Shown in pieces: positions 1 through 6,421 of a DNA stretch of 10,266 nt. The first letter of the stretch is position 1, and each line of letters starts with the position of its first letter. Below the pieces are notes generated by a model, which was not told the DNA's origin, ran no database searches, and saw only the letters and a program-made list of their open reading frames with translations. A program made the translations under genes and the position numbers. The stretch is taken from NCBI GenBank assembly GCA_025464695.1, contig JAODNQ010000288.1, positions 1 to 10,266 on the forward strand. Reading direction: 5' to 3'. The stretch comes from Frankiales bacterium (GTDB lineage Bacteria; Actinomycetota; Actinomycetes; Mycobacteriales; SCTD01).

Positions 1-86
1 GCAGGCGCGCCGGACGCGGCGACGGCGTCCCCGCGGCGGGGTCCGGCGAGGGCGGACAGGACGGCTCCGAGCTCCGCGTCGTGCAC
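1..86 (-). CDS. Possible start of an unidentified protein (partial, runs off left edge)
   Basis: Downstream of metK the only minus-strand start-like codons in the first 173 bases are GTG at 92 and GTG at 86, both in the same frame. The GTG at 86 has AGGGG six bases upstream, a fair ribosome site, so it is preferred. The visible N-terminus begins MHDAELGAVLSALAGPRRGD and shows no domain I recognise. The frame stays open between the metK stop and the GTG and also reads like coding sequence there (it contains AVVVRPRDRGQGV), so the true start is uncertain. In many actinobacteria priA follows metK, but these residues do not resemble a PriA N-terminus. It could also be non-coding spacer; antisense frames of such GC-rich DNA stay open by chance. 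Confidence 0.25.
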   Translation of the reverse strand, partial: MHDAELGAVLSALAGPRRGDAVAASGAP

Positions 87-173
87 GCGCACCCCCTGCC
101 CGCGGTCGCGCGGGCGGACGACGACGGCCGCCGGCCCCGCGGGGACGACGGCCGTCGGGACGGTCGGGACGGA

Positions 174-1367
174 CTAGCCGCGGGCGACCTTGCCGAGCTG
201 CTCGGCCCGGTCGGTCTTCTCCCACGTGAAGTCGTCGAGCTCGCGGCCGAAGTGGCCGTAGGCCGACGTCTGGCCGTAGATCGGGCGCAGCAGGTCGAGG
301 TCGCGGATGATCGCGGCCGGGCGCAGGTCGAACACCTGGGTGATCGCGTCCTGCAGGGCGCTCTCCTCGACCGTCGAGGTGCCGAAGGTGTCGACGAACA
401 GGCCCACGGGCTCGGCCTTGCCGATCGCGTACGCGACCTGGACCTCGCACTTGGTGGCCAGGCCGGCGGCGACGACGTTCTTGGCGACCCAGCGCATCGC
501 GTACGCGGCGGAGCGGTCGACCTTGGACGGGTCCTTGCCCGAGAACGCGCCGCCGCCGTGGCGGGCGTAGCCGCCGTAGGTGTCGACGATGATCTTGCGG
601 CCGGTGAGGCCGGCGTCGCCCATGGGGCCGCCGATGACGAACTTGCCCGTCGGGTTGACCAGCAGGCGGTAGCCCTCGGTGACGATGCCCAGGCCCTCGA
701 GCTCGGGGGCGACGACGTGCTCGGCGATGTCGGGGGTCAGCAGGTTGACGATGTCGATGTCGTCGGCGTGCTGCGACGAGACGACGACGGTGTCGAGCCG
801 GACCGGCTTGCCGTCGACGTACTCGATGGTGACCTGGGTCTTGCCGTCGGGACGCAGGTACGGCACGGTCCCGTCCTTGCGGACCTGGGTCAGGCGCTTC
901 GAGAGCCGGTGCGCGAGCGCGATCGGCAGGGGCATGAGCTCGGGGGTCTCGTCGCAGGCGAAGCCGAACATCAGGCCCTGGTCGCCGGCGCCCTGCGCCT
1001 CGATCTCGTCCTTCTCGCCCTCCACGCGCGACTCGTAGGAGTCGTCGACGCCCTGGGCGATGTCGGGGCTCTGCGCGCCGATGGAGACCGAGACGCCGCA
1101 GCTCTCGCCGTCGAAGCCCTTCTTGCTGCTGTCGTAGCCGATGTCGAGGATCGTCTTTCGGACGATGTCGGCGATGTTGGCGTAGCCCTCGGTGGTGACC
1201 TCACCGGCGATGTGGACCTGGCCGGTGGTGATGAGCGTCTCGACGGCGACGCGGCTCTTCGGGTCCTGGGTGAGCAGGGCGTCGAGGATCGCGTCGGAGA
1301 TCGCGTCGGCGATCTTGTCCGGGTGCCCCTCGGTGACGGACTCGGACGTGAACAGACGGCGGGACAA
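174..1367 (-). CDS. metK: S-adenosylmethionine synthetase (methionine adenosyltransferase)
   Basis: Cytosolic enzyme making S-adenosylmethionine from ATP and methionine, with release of phosphate and pyrophosphate; SAM feeds nearly all methylation. The 397-residue length is normal for the bacterial family. Visible family motifs are EGHPDK near residues 13-18 (ATP binding), the signature [10 protein letters not shown] at 127-136, and the phosphate-binding loop GGGAFSGKD at 271-279. Family signatures are present in all three parts of the chain, so the gene looks complete. The start is a TTG preceded by a strong GGAGGA site; the conserved N-terminus [17 protein letters not shown] begins right there, and I see no better start. 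It lies 57 bases after coaBC and is the last securely identified gene of the minus-strand block. The gap before it holds no recognisable SAM riboswitch, so transcription is probably by readthrough from upstream or from a weak local promoter. Confidence 0.97.
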   Translation of the reverse strand: MSRRLFTSESVTEGHPDKIADAISDAILDALLTQDPKSRVAVETLITTGQVHIAGEVTTEGYANIADIVRKTILDIGYDSSKKGFDGESCGVSVSIGAQSPDIAQGVDDSYESRVEGEKDEIEAQGAGDQGLMFGFACDETPELMPLPIALAHRLSKRLTQVRKDGTVPYLRPDGKTQVTIEYVDGKPVRLDTVVVSSQHADDIDIVNLLTPDIAEHVVAPELEGLGIVTEGYRLLVNPTGKFVIGGPMGDAGLTGRKIIVDTYGGYARHGGGAFSGKDPSKVDRSAAYAMRWVAKNVVAAGLATKCEVQVAYAIGKAEPVGLFVDTFGTSTVEESALQDAITQVFDLRPAAIIRDLDLLRPIYGQTSAYGHFGRELDDFTWEKTDRAEQLGKVARG

Positions 1368-1370
1368 GAG

Positions 1371-1376
1371 TCCTCC
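1371..1376 (-). promoter_or_regulatory. Strong ribosome binding site for the TTG start of metK
   Basis: The minus strand reads GGAGGACTC immediately before TTG, giving a near-consensus Shine-Dalgarno a few bases from the start. It supports TTG initiation, which is the rarest of the three common bacterial start codons, and fits the conserved MetK N-terminus. Confidence 0.7.
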
Positions 1377-1424
1377 AAGGGGTTGCGGCTCGCGGCGGAG
1401 TGCGCGCAGGCGATCCCCGCCAGA

Positions 1425-2642
1425 CTACCGAGCGCCCAGCCGCGTGCTCACGAGGTCCCACACCGTGTCGGCGAGGGCCTCCTTGCTGCCCAGCGAGACC
1501 GGCGTCTCGGAGCCGTCGGCGCCCAGCACCACGCCGGCGTTGTCGTCGCCCTCGAAGCCCGTCGGGTGCCCGGCCTCGCCGACCTCGTTGACCACGAGCA
1601 GGTCGCAGCCCTTGCGGGCCAGCTTGCTGCGGCCGTGCTCCAGCACGGTGCCGTCCGCGTCGCCGGTCTCGGCGGCGAAGCCCACCAGGACCTGCCCGGG
1701 GCGCCGCGCCTGGCCCAGCTCGGCCAGCACGTCCGGGTTCTGCACGAGCTCGACCGTCAGGGTGTCGGTCTTCTTGCGCTTGGTGCCCAGCCGCTCGACC
1801 GGTCGGTAGTCCGCGACGGCGGCAGCCATGACGACGGCGTCGGCGTCCGCCGCTGCCTGCAGCACGGCGTCGCGCAGTTCGAGGGCGCTCGTCACGCGGA
1901 CGACGTCCGCCCCGGCGGGATCGGGCAGCGCGGCGGTCGTGACGAGGACGACGCGGGCGCCGCGGGCGACGGCCGTGCGGGCGAGGGCGTACCCCTGCTT
2001 GCCGCTGCTGCGGTTGCCGAGGAAGCGCACGGGGTCGAGGTGCTCGCGGGTGCCGCCCGCGCTGACCACGACGGTGCGACCGGCGAGGTCCGAGGTCGGG
2101 GCGCCCCGGCGCAGGACGGCCCGGCAGACGGCCGCGATCTCGACCGGGTCGGGCAGGCGGCCCTTGCCGGTGTCCTTGCCCGTGAGGCGCCCGACGGCGG
2201 GCTCGAGCACCAGCACGCCGCGGCTGCGCAGCGTGGCCACGTTGGCCTGCGTGGCCGGGTGCTCCCACATCTCCGTGTGCATGGCGGGCGCGATCACGAC
2301 GGGACAGCGGGCGGTCAGCAGGGTGTTGGTGAGCAGGTCGTCGGCCAGGCCGTGGGCCGCCTTCGCCAGCAGGTCCGCCGTGGCCGGCGCGACGACGACG
2401 AGGTCGGCGCCCTGGCCGATCTTCACGTGGGGGACGGCGTGGACGTCGTCCCACGTGCTCGCGCTCGCCGGCTGCCCGGACAGCGCCGCCCAGGTCGGTG
2501 CGCCGACGAACTCCAGCGCGCTGGCGGTGGGCACGACCTTGACGTCGTGGCCGGTCTCGGTCAGCTGCCGCAGCAGCTCGCACGCCTTGTACGCGGCGAT
2601 GCCGCCCGCGACGCCCAGGACCACCCGGGGGCGGTCGGTCAC
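1425..2642 (-). CDS. coaBC: Bifunctional phosphopantothenoylcysteine decarboxylase / phosphopantothenate-cysteine ligase
   Basis: Carries out two consecutive steps of coenzyme A biosynthesis: ligation of cysteine to 4'-phosphopantothenate (CoaB) and decarboxylation to 4'-phosphopantetheine (CoaC, FMN dependent). The N-terminal CoaC half shows the flavin motif GGIAAYK at about 13-19, the likely catalytic His72 in PHVKIG, and PAMHTEMW at 119-126, the variant of the usual PxMNxxMW motif I recall from actinobacterial Dfp proteins. The clamp region LTGKDTGKGRLPDP lacks the cysteine known in E. coli CoaC. The C-terminal CoaB half shows SAGGTREHLDPVRF, NRSSGKQG at 210-217, AAAVADYRP at 273-281, KRKK at 288-291 and GFAAETGD. 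The 405-residue length is normal. It starts with GTG three bases after the rpoZ stop without a clear ribosome site, suggesting translational coupling to rpoZ. Confidence 0.96.
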   Translation of the reverse strand: MTDRPRVVLGVAGGIAAYKACELLRQLTETGHDVKVVPTASALEFVGAPTWAALSGQPASASTWDDVHAVPHVKIGQGADLVVVAPATADLLAKAAHGLADDLLTNTLLTARCPVVIAPAMHTEMWEHPATQANVATLRSRGVLVLEPAVGRLTGKDTGKGRLPDPVEIAAVCRAVLRRGAPTSDLAGRTVVVSAGGTREHLDPVRFLGNRSSGKQGYALARTAVARGARVVLVTTAALPDPAGADVVRVTSALELRDAVLQAAADADAVVMAAAVADYRPVERLGTKRKKTDTLTVELVQNPDVLAELGQARRPGQVLVGFAAETGDADGTVLEHGRSKLARKGCDLLVVNEVGEAGHPTGFEGDDNAGVVLGADGSETPVSLGSKEALADTVWDLVSTRLGAR

Positions 2643-2645
2643 GGG

Positions 2646-2918
2646 CTAGACGACCGGGTCGGGGACCTGCTCGTGGGAGAGCAGACCGGCGTTGATCTCG
2701 CGCAGCGCGATCGACAGCGGCTTCTCCTGCACGCCGGTCTCGACCAGCGGGCCCACGTACTCGAGCAGGCCCTCACCGAGCTGGGAGTAGTAGGCGTTGA
2801 TCTGGCGGGCGCGCTTGGCGGCGTAGATGACCAGGGAGTACTTGGAGTCCGTGGCGGCGAGCAGCTCGTCGATCGGGGGGTTGGTGATGCCGATCGGGTT
2901 GGCGACAGTGCCGGCCAT
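2646..2918 (-). CDS. rpoZ: DNA-directed RNA polymerase omega subunit
   Basis: Small RNA polymerase subunit that binds beta-prime and aids assembly and stability of the enzyme. The 90-residue protein has the actinobacterial form: [11 protein letters not shown] near the N-terminus, then the conserved core [17 protein letters not shown], and a C-terminal stretch with [10 protein letters not shown]. It starts with ATG preceded by GGAGAG at good spacing. It sits 30 bases after gmk and 3 bases before coaBC, the usual gmk-rpoZ-coaBC order in actinobacteria. Nothing in the sequence is unusual. Confidence 0.96.
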   Translation of the reverse strand: MAGTVANPIGITNPPIDELLAATDSKYSLVIYAAKRARQINAYYSQLGEGLLEYVGPLVETGVQEKPLSIALREINAGLLSHEQVPDPVV

Positions 2919-2948
2919 CAGTGCTCTCCAGGTCTTCGCTGCGACGTG

Positions 2949-3542
2949 CTAGGTGTTGATCTGCATCAACTCTACCAGCCGGTCACCAGCGTGCTCGAGG
3001 TCGTCGTTGACCACCGTGACGTCGAACTCGGCCTCCGCGGCCATCTCGGTCATGGCCAGCTCCAGCCGCTCGAGCACCCGCTCGGGGTCCTCGGTGCCGC
3101 GGCCCTTGAGCCGGCGGGCGAGCTCCTCGAAGCTCGGCGGCTTGAGGAACACCAGCTGCGCCTCGGGCATGGTCCCGCGCACCTGCCGGGCCCCCTGCAG
3201 CTCGATCTCGAGCAGTGCCGGGCGGCCCGCCGCCAGCTGGGCCTCGACGGGTGCGCGAGGGGTGCCGTAGGAGTTGCCGGCGTAGGAGGCGTGCTCCAGC
3301 AGCGCGTCCTCCTCGACCATCCGGGTGAACTCCTCGTGCGACACGAAGTGGTACTGCACGCCGTCGACCTCGCCCGGCCGGGGCGCGCGGGTCGTGACGC
3401 TCACCGACAGCCACACCTCGGGATGGCGGCGCCGGACGACGGCGATGACGCTCCCCTTGCCGACCCCGGAGGGGCCGGACAGGACGGTCAGGCGTGCCGG
3501 CGTCACGGTCAGGTCCTCGCGGCAGGCGGCCGGAGCCGTCAC
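2949..3542 (-). CDS. gmk: Guanylate kinase
   Basis: Phosphorylates GMP to GDP with ATP, an essential step of guanine nucleotide supply. Visible motifs are the P-loop GPSGVGKGS at about residues 23-31, the GMP-binding stretch [19 protein letters not shown] at 48-66, and the lid-region signature [11 protein letters not shown]. The annotated GTG start overlaps the mihF stop as GTGA (4-base overlap), a typical coupled arrangement, and gives 197 residues. An in-frame GTG at 3506 has a better ribosome site (GAGGA about seven bases upstream) and would give 185 residues beginning [11 protein letters not shown]. The first 12 residues are not conserved, so the start is ambiguous while the identity is not. 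Confidence 0.95.
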   Translation of the reverse strand: MTAPAACREDLTVTPARLTVLSGPSGVGKGSVIAVVRRRHPEVWLSVSVTTRAPRPGEVDGVQYHFVSHEEFTRMVEEDALLEHASYAGNSYGTPRAPVEAQLAAGRPALLEIELQGARQVRGTMPEAQLVFLKPPSFEELARRLKGRGTEDPERVLERLELAMTEMAAEAEFDVTVVNDDLEHAGDRLVELMQINT

Positions 3543-3856
3543 GCCGTCCCGAACTCGCGCTGCAGCGCCTCGCGCTGCTTGACGCCGAGCCCGCGGACCC
3601 GGCGCGACGGGCTGATCTCGAGCCGCTCCATGATCTGCTGGGCGCGCACCTTGCCGACGCCGGGCATCGACTCCAGCACGGCGACCACCTTCATCTTCCC
3701 GACCACCTCGTCGGTCTCCCCGCTGACCAGGACGTCCGCCAGGCTCGTGCCGCTGGACTTGAGCTGCACCTTCAGGGCGGCGCGTGCACGGCGGGCCTCG
3801 GCAGCCTTCTCGAGCGCGGCGGCCCGCTGCTCGGGCGTCAGGGTCGGCAGGGGCAC
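3539..3856 (-). CDS. mihF: Actinobacterial integration host factor (mIHF/sIHF family nucleoid protein)
   Basis: Small basic DNA-binding protein known from Mycobacterium (mIHF) and Streptomyces (sIHF), needed for nucleoid organisation and phage integration in those groups and unrelated in fold to E. coli IHF. The 105 residues begin with the conserved N-terminus [16 protein letters not shown], a basic helix of alternating Arg/Ala, then [19 protein letters not shown] and [15 protein letters not shown], which form the helix-two-turn-helix DNA-binding region. The GTG start at 3856 was chosen because it has GAGAGG seven bases upstream and matches the family N-terminus; the frame stays open to 4018 upstream but that extension is proline/alanine-rich and not conserved. 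First gene of the mihF-gmk-rpoZ-coaBC-metK run, overlapping gmk by 4 bases. Confidence 0.95.
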   Translation of the reverse strand: MPLPTLTPEQRAAALEKAAEARRARAALKVQLKSSGTSLADVLVSGETDEVVGKMKVVAVLESMPGVGKVRAQQIMERLEISPSRRVRGLGVKQREALQREFGTA

Positions 3857-3939
3857 GCCGGGTCCTCTCGGTACGGGAGCGCGGTCCGCGGTCCGGGCGG
3901 GAGGCCCGAGGAGCGGCGCCCGCGGGAGCGGGTGCGAGG

Positions 3940-3969
3940 AACCTAGCGGCGCAGCGCGCGCCGGAGCAA
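3940..3969 (-). promoter_or_regulatory. Putative housekeeping-type promoter for the mihF operon
   Basis: On the minus strand, TTGCTC (3969-3964) is followed after 18 bases by TAGGTT (3945-3940). These match the loose actinobacterial sigma-A/HrdB pattern TTGNNN and TANNNT with acceptable spacing. Transcription would start near 3933, leaving a leader of roughly 75 bases before the mihF GTG. The match is modest, and such motifs can occur by chance, although T/A-rich hexamers are rare in this GC-rich region. Confidence 0.45.
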
Positions 3970-4014
3970 CGCCAGTCTCAACGTGGACGCCGGCCGCGGG
4001 CCCGCCCCTGACCC

Positions 4015-4041
4015 TCAAGTCCGCCGCCCGCAGGCCGATCC
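4015..4041 (+). promoter_or_regulatory. Putative flagellar sigma factor (FliA/sigma-28) promoter
   Basis: The plus strand has TCAAGTCC, 11 bases, then GCCGATCC. This has the layout of the E. coli FliA consensus TAAAGTTT-N11-GCCGATAA, with exact spacing and 11 of 16 positions identical, including the GCCGAT core. It lies about 67 bases upstream of the GGDEF-EAL gene and points into it, with a predicted start of transcription near 4047. That consensus comes from other bacteria and its use by this organism is inferred. Confidence 0.6.
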
Positions 4042-4049
4042 GGCAGGGA

Positions 4050-4088
4050 GAGCCGGCACGCCGGCTCCGGCTCCGCGTGGGCGGAGCC
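4050..4088 (+). other. Two tandem stem-loops in the leader of the GGDEF-EAL gene
   Basis: Two perfect inverted repeats fill most of the predicted leader. The first pairs GAGCCGG (4050-4056) with CCGGCTC (4061-4067) around a CACG loop. The second pairs GGCTCCGC (4069-4076) with GCGGAGCC (4081-4088) around a GTGG loop. CCGGCTC recurs at 4067-4073 and GGCTCCG at 4063-4069, so the arms can also pair in alternative ways. The second stem ends six bases before the GAGAGG ribosome site at 4095-4100. No T-run follows, so these are not intrinsic terminators. Their role is unknown, and short hairpins are common by chance in GC-rich DNA. Confidence 0.45.
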
Positions 4089-4107
4089 CGGGACGAGAGG
4101 GGTGCGG

Positions 4108-6399
4108 GTGCTGCAGCACGGCTCGGGAGTGCGCTCCCCCGCGGTGCCCCTCGGCGCCCTGCTGCTCCTCGTCGTGGCGGGGCAGCTGCCCACCGCGGTC
4201 CGCGAGCCGGTCTGGGACGTGGCCTTCGTGCTCCTGCCCCTGGCGGCGGCGCTGGCGGCCGGACGGGCCGCCGCCGCGCACTCGGAGTCCGCGGCCGCCT
4301 GGCGCAGCCTGCGCGTGGCCTGCCTCGCCTGGGCGGCGGGGAGCGTCGCCTGGGGGGTGGAGCAGCTGGTGCTCCGCGACCCCGAGCCGTTCCCGTCCGT
4401 CGCCGACGTCGGCTACCTCGCGTTCCCGCTGCTCGCCCTCGCCGCCCTGCTGCGGCTGCCCGGGGTCCCCCTGCGGACCACGGGGCGGCTGCGGCTGCTG
4501 CTCGACGGGCTCGTCGTCGCGGCGTCGCTGCTGGTGCTCGCGTGGCTCGGGACCCTCGGCAACCTCGCCCGCGCCGACGGCGACGCCCTCGGGGTCGCGG
4601 TGGGCCTCGCCTTCCCCGTCCTCGACGTCCTCGTGGCCTCCGTCGTCGTCGTCGTGCTGTCGCGGCTGCGCTGCGGCCTGCGTGACGCGCGGGTGCAGGT
4701 GGCCCTCGGCGTCGTCGGCGTCGCGGCGGCCGACACGCTGTACGCCGTCCTCGCCGGCCGCGGGGCCTACGACGTCGGCGGTCCGTGCGACCTGCTCTAC
4801 GCCGGCTCCTTCCTGCTGCTGACCTGGGCCGGCCGGAGCCCCGTCGGCAGCGCGGCCGCGGAGCCGGGACCCGCGGGGAGCCGCCTGCTGCCCGGCGTCC
4901 CCGCCCTGCTCGCCGGCGGCGCCCTGCTGGTGTCCGGCCGGCTGCACGCGGGCCTCGGCACCGCCCTGACCGGGCTGACGGTGCTCCTCGTGACCGCCCT
5001 GGTGGTCCGCGGGCAGCTGCTCGGCCTGGAGAGCGACGCGCTGTCGCAGGGGCTCGAGGAGAAGGTGGCCGAGCGCACGGCCGCTCTCGACGCCGCCCGG
5101 GCCCGCTCCAGCGTCGACGCGCTGACCGGCCTGCCGCACCGCGCCGCCTTCGTCGAGGCGCTGCAGACGGCGCTGGCCTCGGGCGCCCCGGTGGGGGTCG
5201 TGCTGCTGGACCTCGACGGCTTCAAGGAGGTCAACGACGGCTTCGGGCACGACGCCGGCGACGCCCTGCTCGTGGCCGTGGCGGGCCGCCTGCGCGAGGC
5301 GGTCCGGGGCGACGTCGTCCTGGCCCGGCTCGGCGGCGACGAGTTCGCGGTCATGGTCCGCGACCCGGAGGCCGCGCGGGTGGTGGCCGGGCTCGCTGCC
5401 CGCCTGGTCGCGCTGCTCGAGGAGCCGGTGCGGGTGCCACCGGTCGACCTCGTCCTCGGTGCCAGCGCGGGCACCGCGGTCGTCGAGCCGGGGGGCTCGG
5501 TGCACCACCTGCTGCGCGACGCCGACACCGCCATGTACGCCGCGAAGGCCGCGGGCCGGGGGCAGGTCCGCGCCTTCGACCCGGCCATGCACGCGGCCGT
5601 TCGGGACAGGATCCTGCTCGAGTCCGACCTGCGCCAGGCCCTCGTCGACGACGAGCTCGAGGTGCACTACCAGCCCGTCGTCGACCTGGTGGCCGACCGC
5701 GTGACCGGGTTCGAGGCGCTCGCCCGCTGGACGTCCCCCGTCCGCGGACCGGTGTCCCCCGTCGACTTCGTCCCGGCGGCGGAGCGCACCGGCCTGGTGG
5801 TCGAGCTGGAGCGCCGCGTGCTCGAGATGGCCTGCACGCAGGTCGCGCTGTGGCGTCGCACCAGCCCGGCGCTGACGGTCGCCGTCAACGTCAGCGCCCG
5901 CCACCTGTCCGAGCCGGACTTCCTCGACGACGTCCTCGGCGCCCTCGCGCGGCACGGCCTCCCGACGTCGGCGCTCGTCGTCGAGGTCACCGAGAGCCTG
6001 CTGTTCCACGACGACGACGTCGTCCTGGAGGTCCTGCAGCGGCTGCACACCGCCGGGGTGGGCCTGGCCCTCGACGACTTCGGCACGGGCTACTCGTCGC
6101 TGTCGCGCCTGGCGTCCTACCCGTTCGACATCCTCAAGATCGACCGGGCGTTCGTCGGCGGGCTGGACGACGGGCGCCCGGGCTCCCCCGTCCTGGTCGC
6201 CGCACTGGCCATGGCGCGCGGCCTCGGGATGACGGTCGTCGCCGAGGGCGTCGAGACCGAGCCGCAGCTCGACTTCCTCGTGGCCCACGGCTGCGAGTCC
6301 GCGCAGGGCTACCTGCTGTCGCGGCCGGGCCCGGCCCTGCTCGTCGGCGCCACCATCGGGCGCGGCCTGCTCCCCACGCCGCGCCTGCCTGCCCGCTAG
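4108..6399 (+). CDS. Membrane-bound bifunctional diguanylate cyclase / c-di-GMP phosphodiesterase (GGDEF-EAL)
   Basis: Predicted to make and break down the second messenger cyclic-di-GMP, which usually controls motility, adhesion or development. The 763-residue protein has a hydrophobic N-terminal half (about residues 10-300) with around ten possible membrane helices and no sensor domain I recognise, then a charged linker (LEEKVAERTAALDAA) likely to be coiled coil. The GGDEF domain spans about 337-495, from DALTGLPHR with the active motif GGDEF at 409-413. The EAL domain spans about 510-750, with EAL at 536-538, Asn594, Glu626 (EVTES), Asp656-Asp657 (DDFGTG), Lys677, Glu713 and Gln733 all present, so both halves look catalytically competent. 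The usual inhibitory RxxD site before GGDEF is not present (RGDV instead). GTG at 4108 was chosen because GAGAGG lies seven bases upstream; GTG at 4102 would add two residues but sits too close to that site. The gene is opposite in strand to all its neighbours and follows a FliA-like promoter. Confidence 0.93.
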   Translation: MLQHGSGVRSPAVPLGALLLLVVAGQLPTAVREPVWDVAFVLLPLAAALAAGRAAAAHSESAAAWRSLRVACLAWAAGSVAWGVEQLVLRDPEPFPSVADVGYLAFPLLALAALLRLPGVPLRTTGRLRLLLDGLVVAASLLVLAWLGTLGNLARADGDALGVAVGLAFPVLDVLVASVVVVVLSRLRCGLRDARVQVALGVVGVAAADTLYAVLAGRGAYDVGGPCDLLYAGSFLLLTWAGRSPVGSAAAEPGPAGSRLLPGVPALLAGGALLVSGRLHAGLGTALTGLTVLLVTALVVRGQLLGLESDALSQGLEEKVAERTAALDAARARSSVDALTGLPHRAAFVEALQTALASGAPVGVVLLDLDGFKEVNDGFGHDAGDALLVAVAGRLREAVRGDVVLARLGGDEFAVMVRDPEAARVVAGLAARLVALLEEPVRVPPVDLVLGASAGTAVVEPGGSVHHLLRDADTAMYAAKAAGRGQVRAFDPAMHAAVRDRILLESDLRQALVDDELEVHYQPVVDLVADRVTGFEALARWTSPVRGPVSPVDFVPAAERTGLVVELERRVLEMACTQVALWRRTSPALTVAVNVSARHLSEPDFLDDVLGALARHGLPTSALVVEVTESLLFHDDDVVLEVLQRLHTAGVGLALDDFGTGYSSLSRLASYPFDILKIDRAFVGGLDDGRPGSPVLVAALAMARGLGMTVVAEGVETEPQLDFLVAHGCESAQGYLLSRPGPALLVGATIGRGLLPTPRLPAR

Positions 6400-6421
6400 A
6401 GCGCCCCGACCCGCTAGAGCG
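6392..6421. repeat. 12-base direct repeat covering the stop codons of two convergent genes
   Basis: CCCGCTAGAGCG occurs at 6392-6403 and again, identical, at 6410-6421. The first copy holds the TAG stop of the GGDEF-EAL gene on the plus strand; the second holds the TAG stop of pyrF on the minus strand, since CTAG reads as a stop on both strands. Only 14 bases separate the two genes, and no hairpin terminator with a T-run is visible between them. Confidence 0.7.

Noticed and set aside
1368..1424. Possible SAM riboswitch before metK
   Set aside because: Only 57 bases separate coaBC and metK, too short for a SAM-I riboswitch, and no conserved helices are visible. A TAGTCT hexamer could be a -10 element but lacks a convincing -35.
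3857..4018. N-terminal extension of mihF to the start at 4018
   Set aside because: The extra 54 residues are Pro/Ala/Arg-rich and not part of the family. The GTG at 3856 has a proper ribosome site and matches the conserved N-terminus, and the extension would span the probable mihF promoter.
4069..4088. Rho-independent terminator
   Set aside because: The stem is perfect but no T-run follows on either strand, and it sits just upstream of a start codon.
4042..4107. c-di-GMP riboswitch in the leader of the GGDEF-EAL gene
   Set aside because: The leader is about 60 bases of simple hairpins and lacks the length and conserved core of either known c-di-GMP riboswitch class.
81..4685. Plus-strand open frame of about 1,534 codons
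   Set aside because: It is antisense to metK, coaBC, rpoZ, gmk and mihF, all of which have clear family motifs. Its composition is low-complexity and rich in Arg, Gly, Ala, Asp and Val, as expected for antisense frames in very GC-rich DNA.
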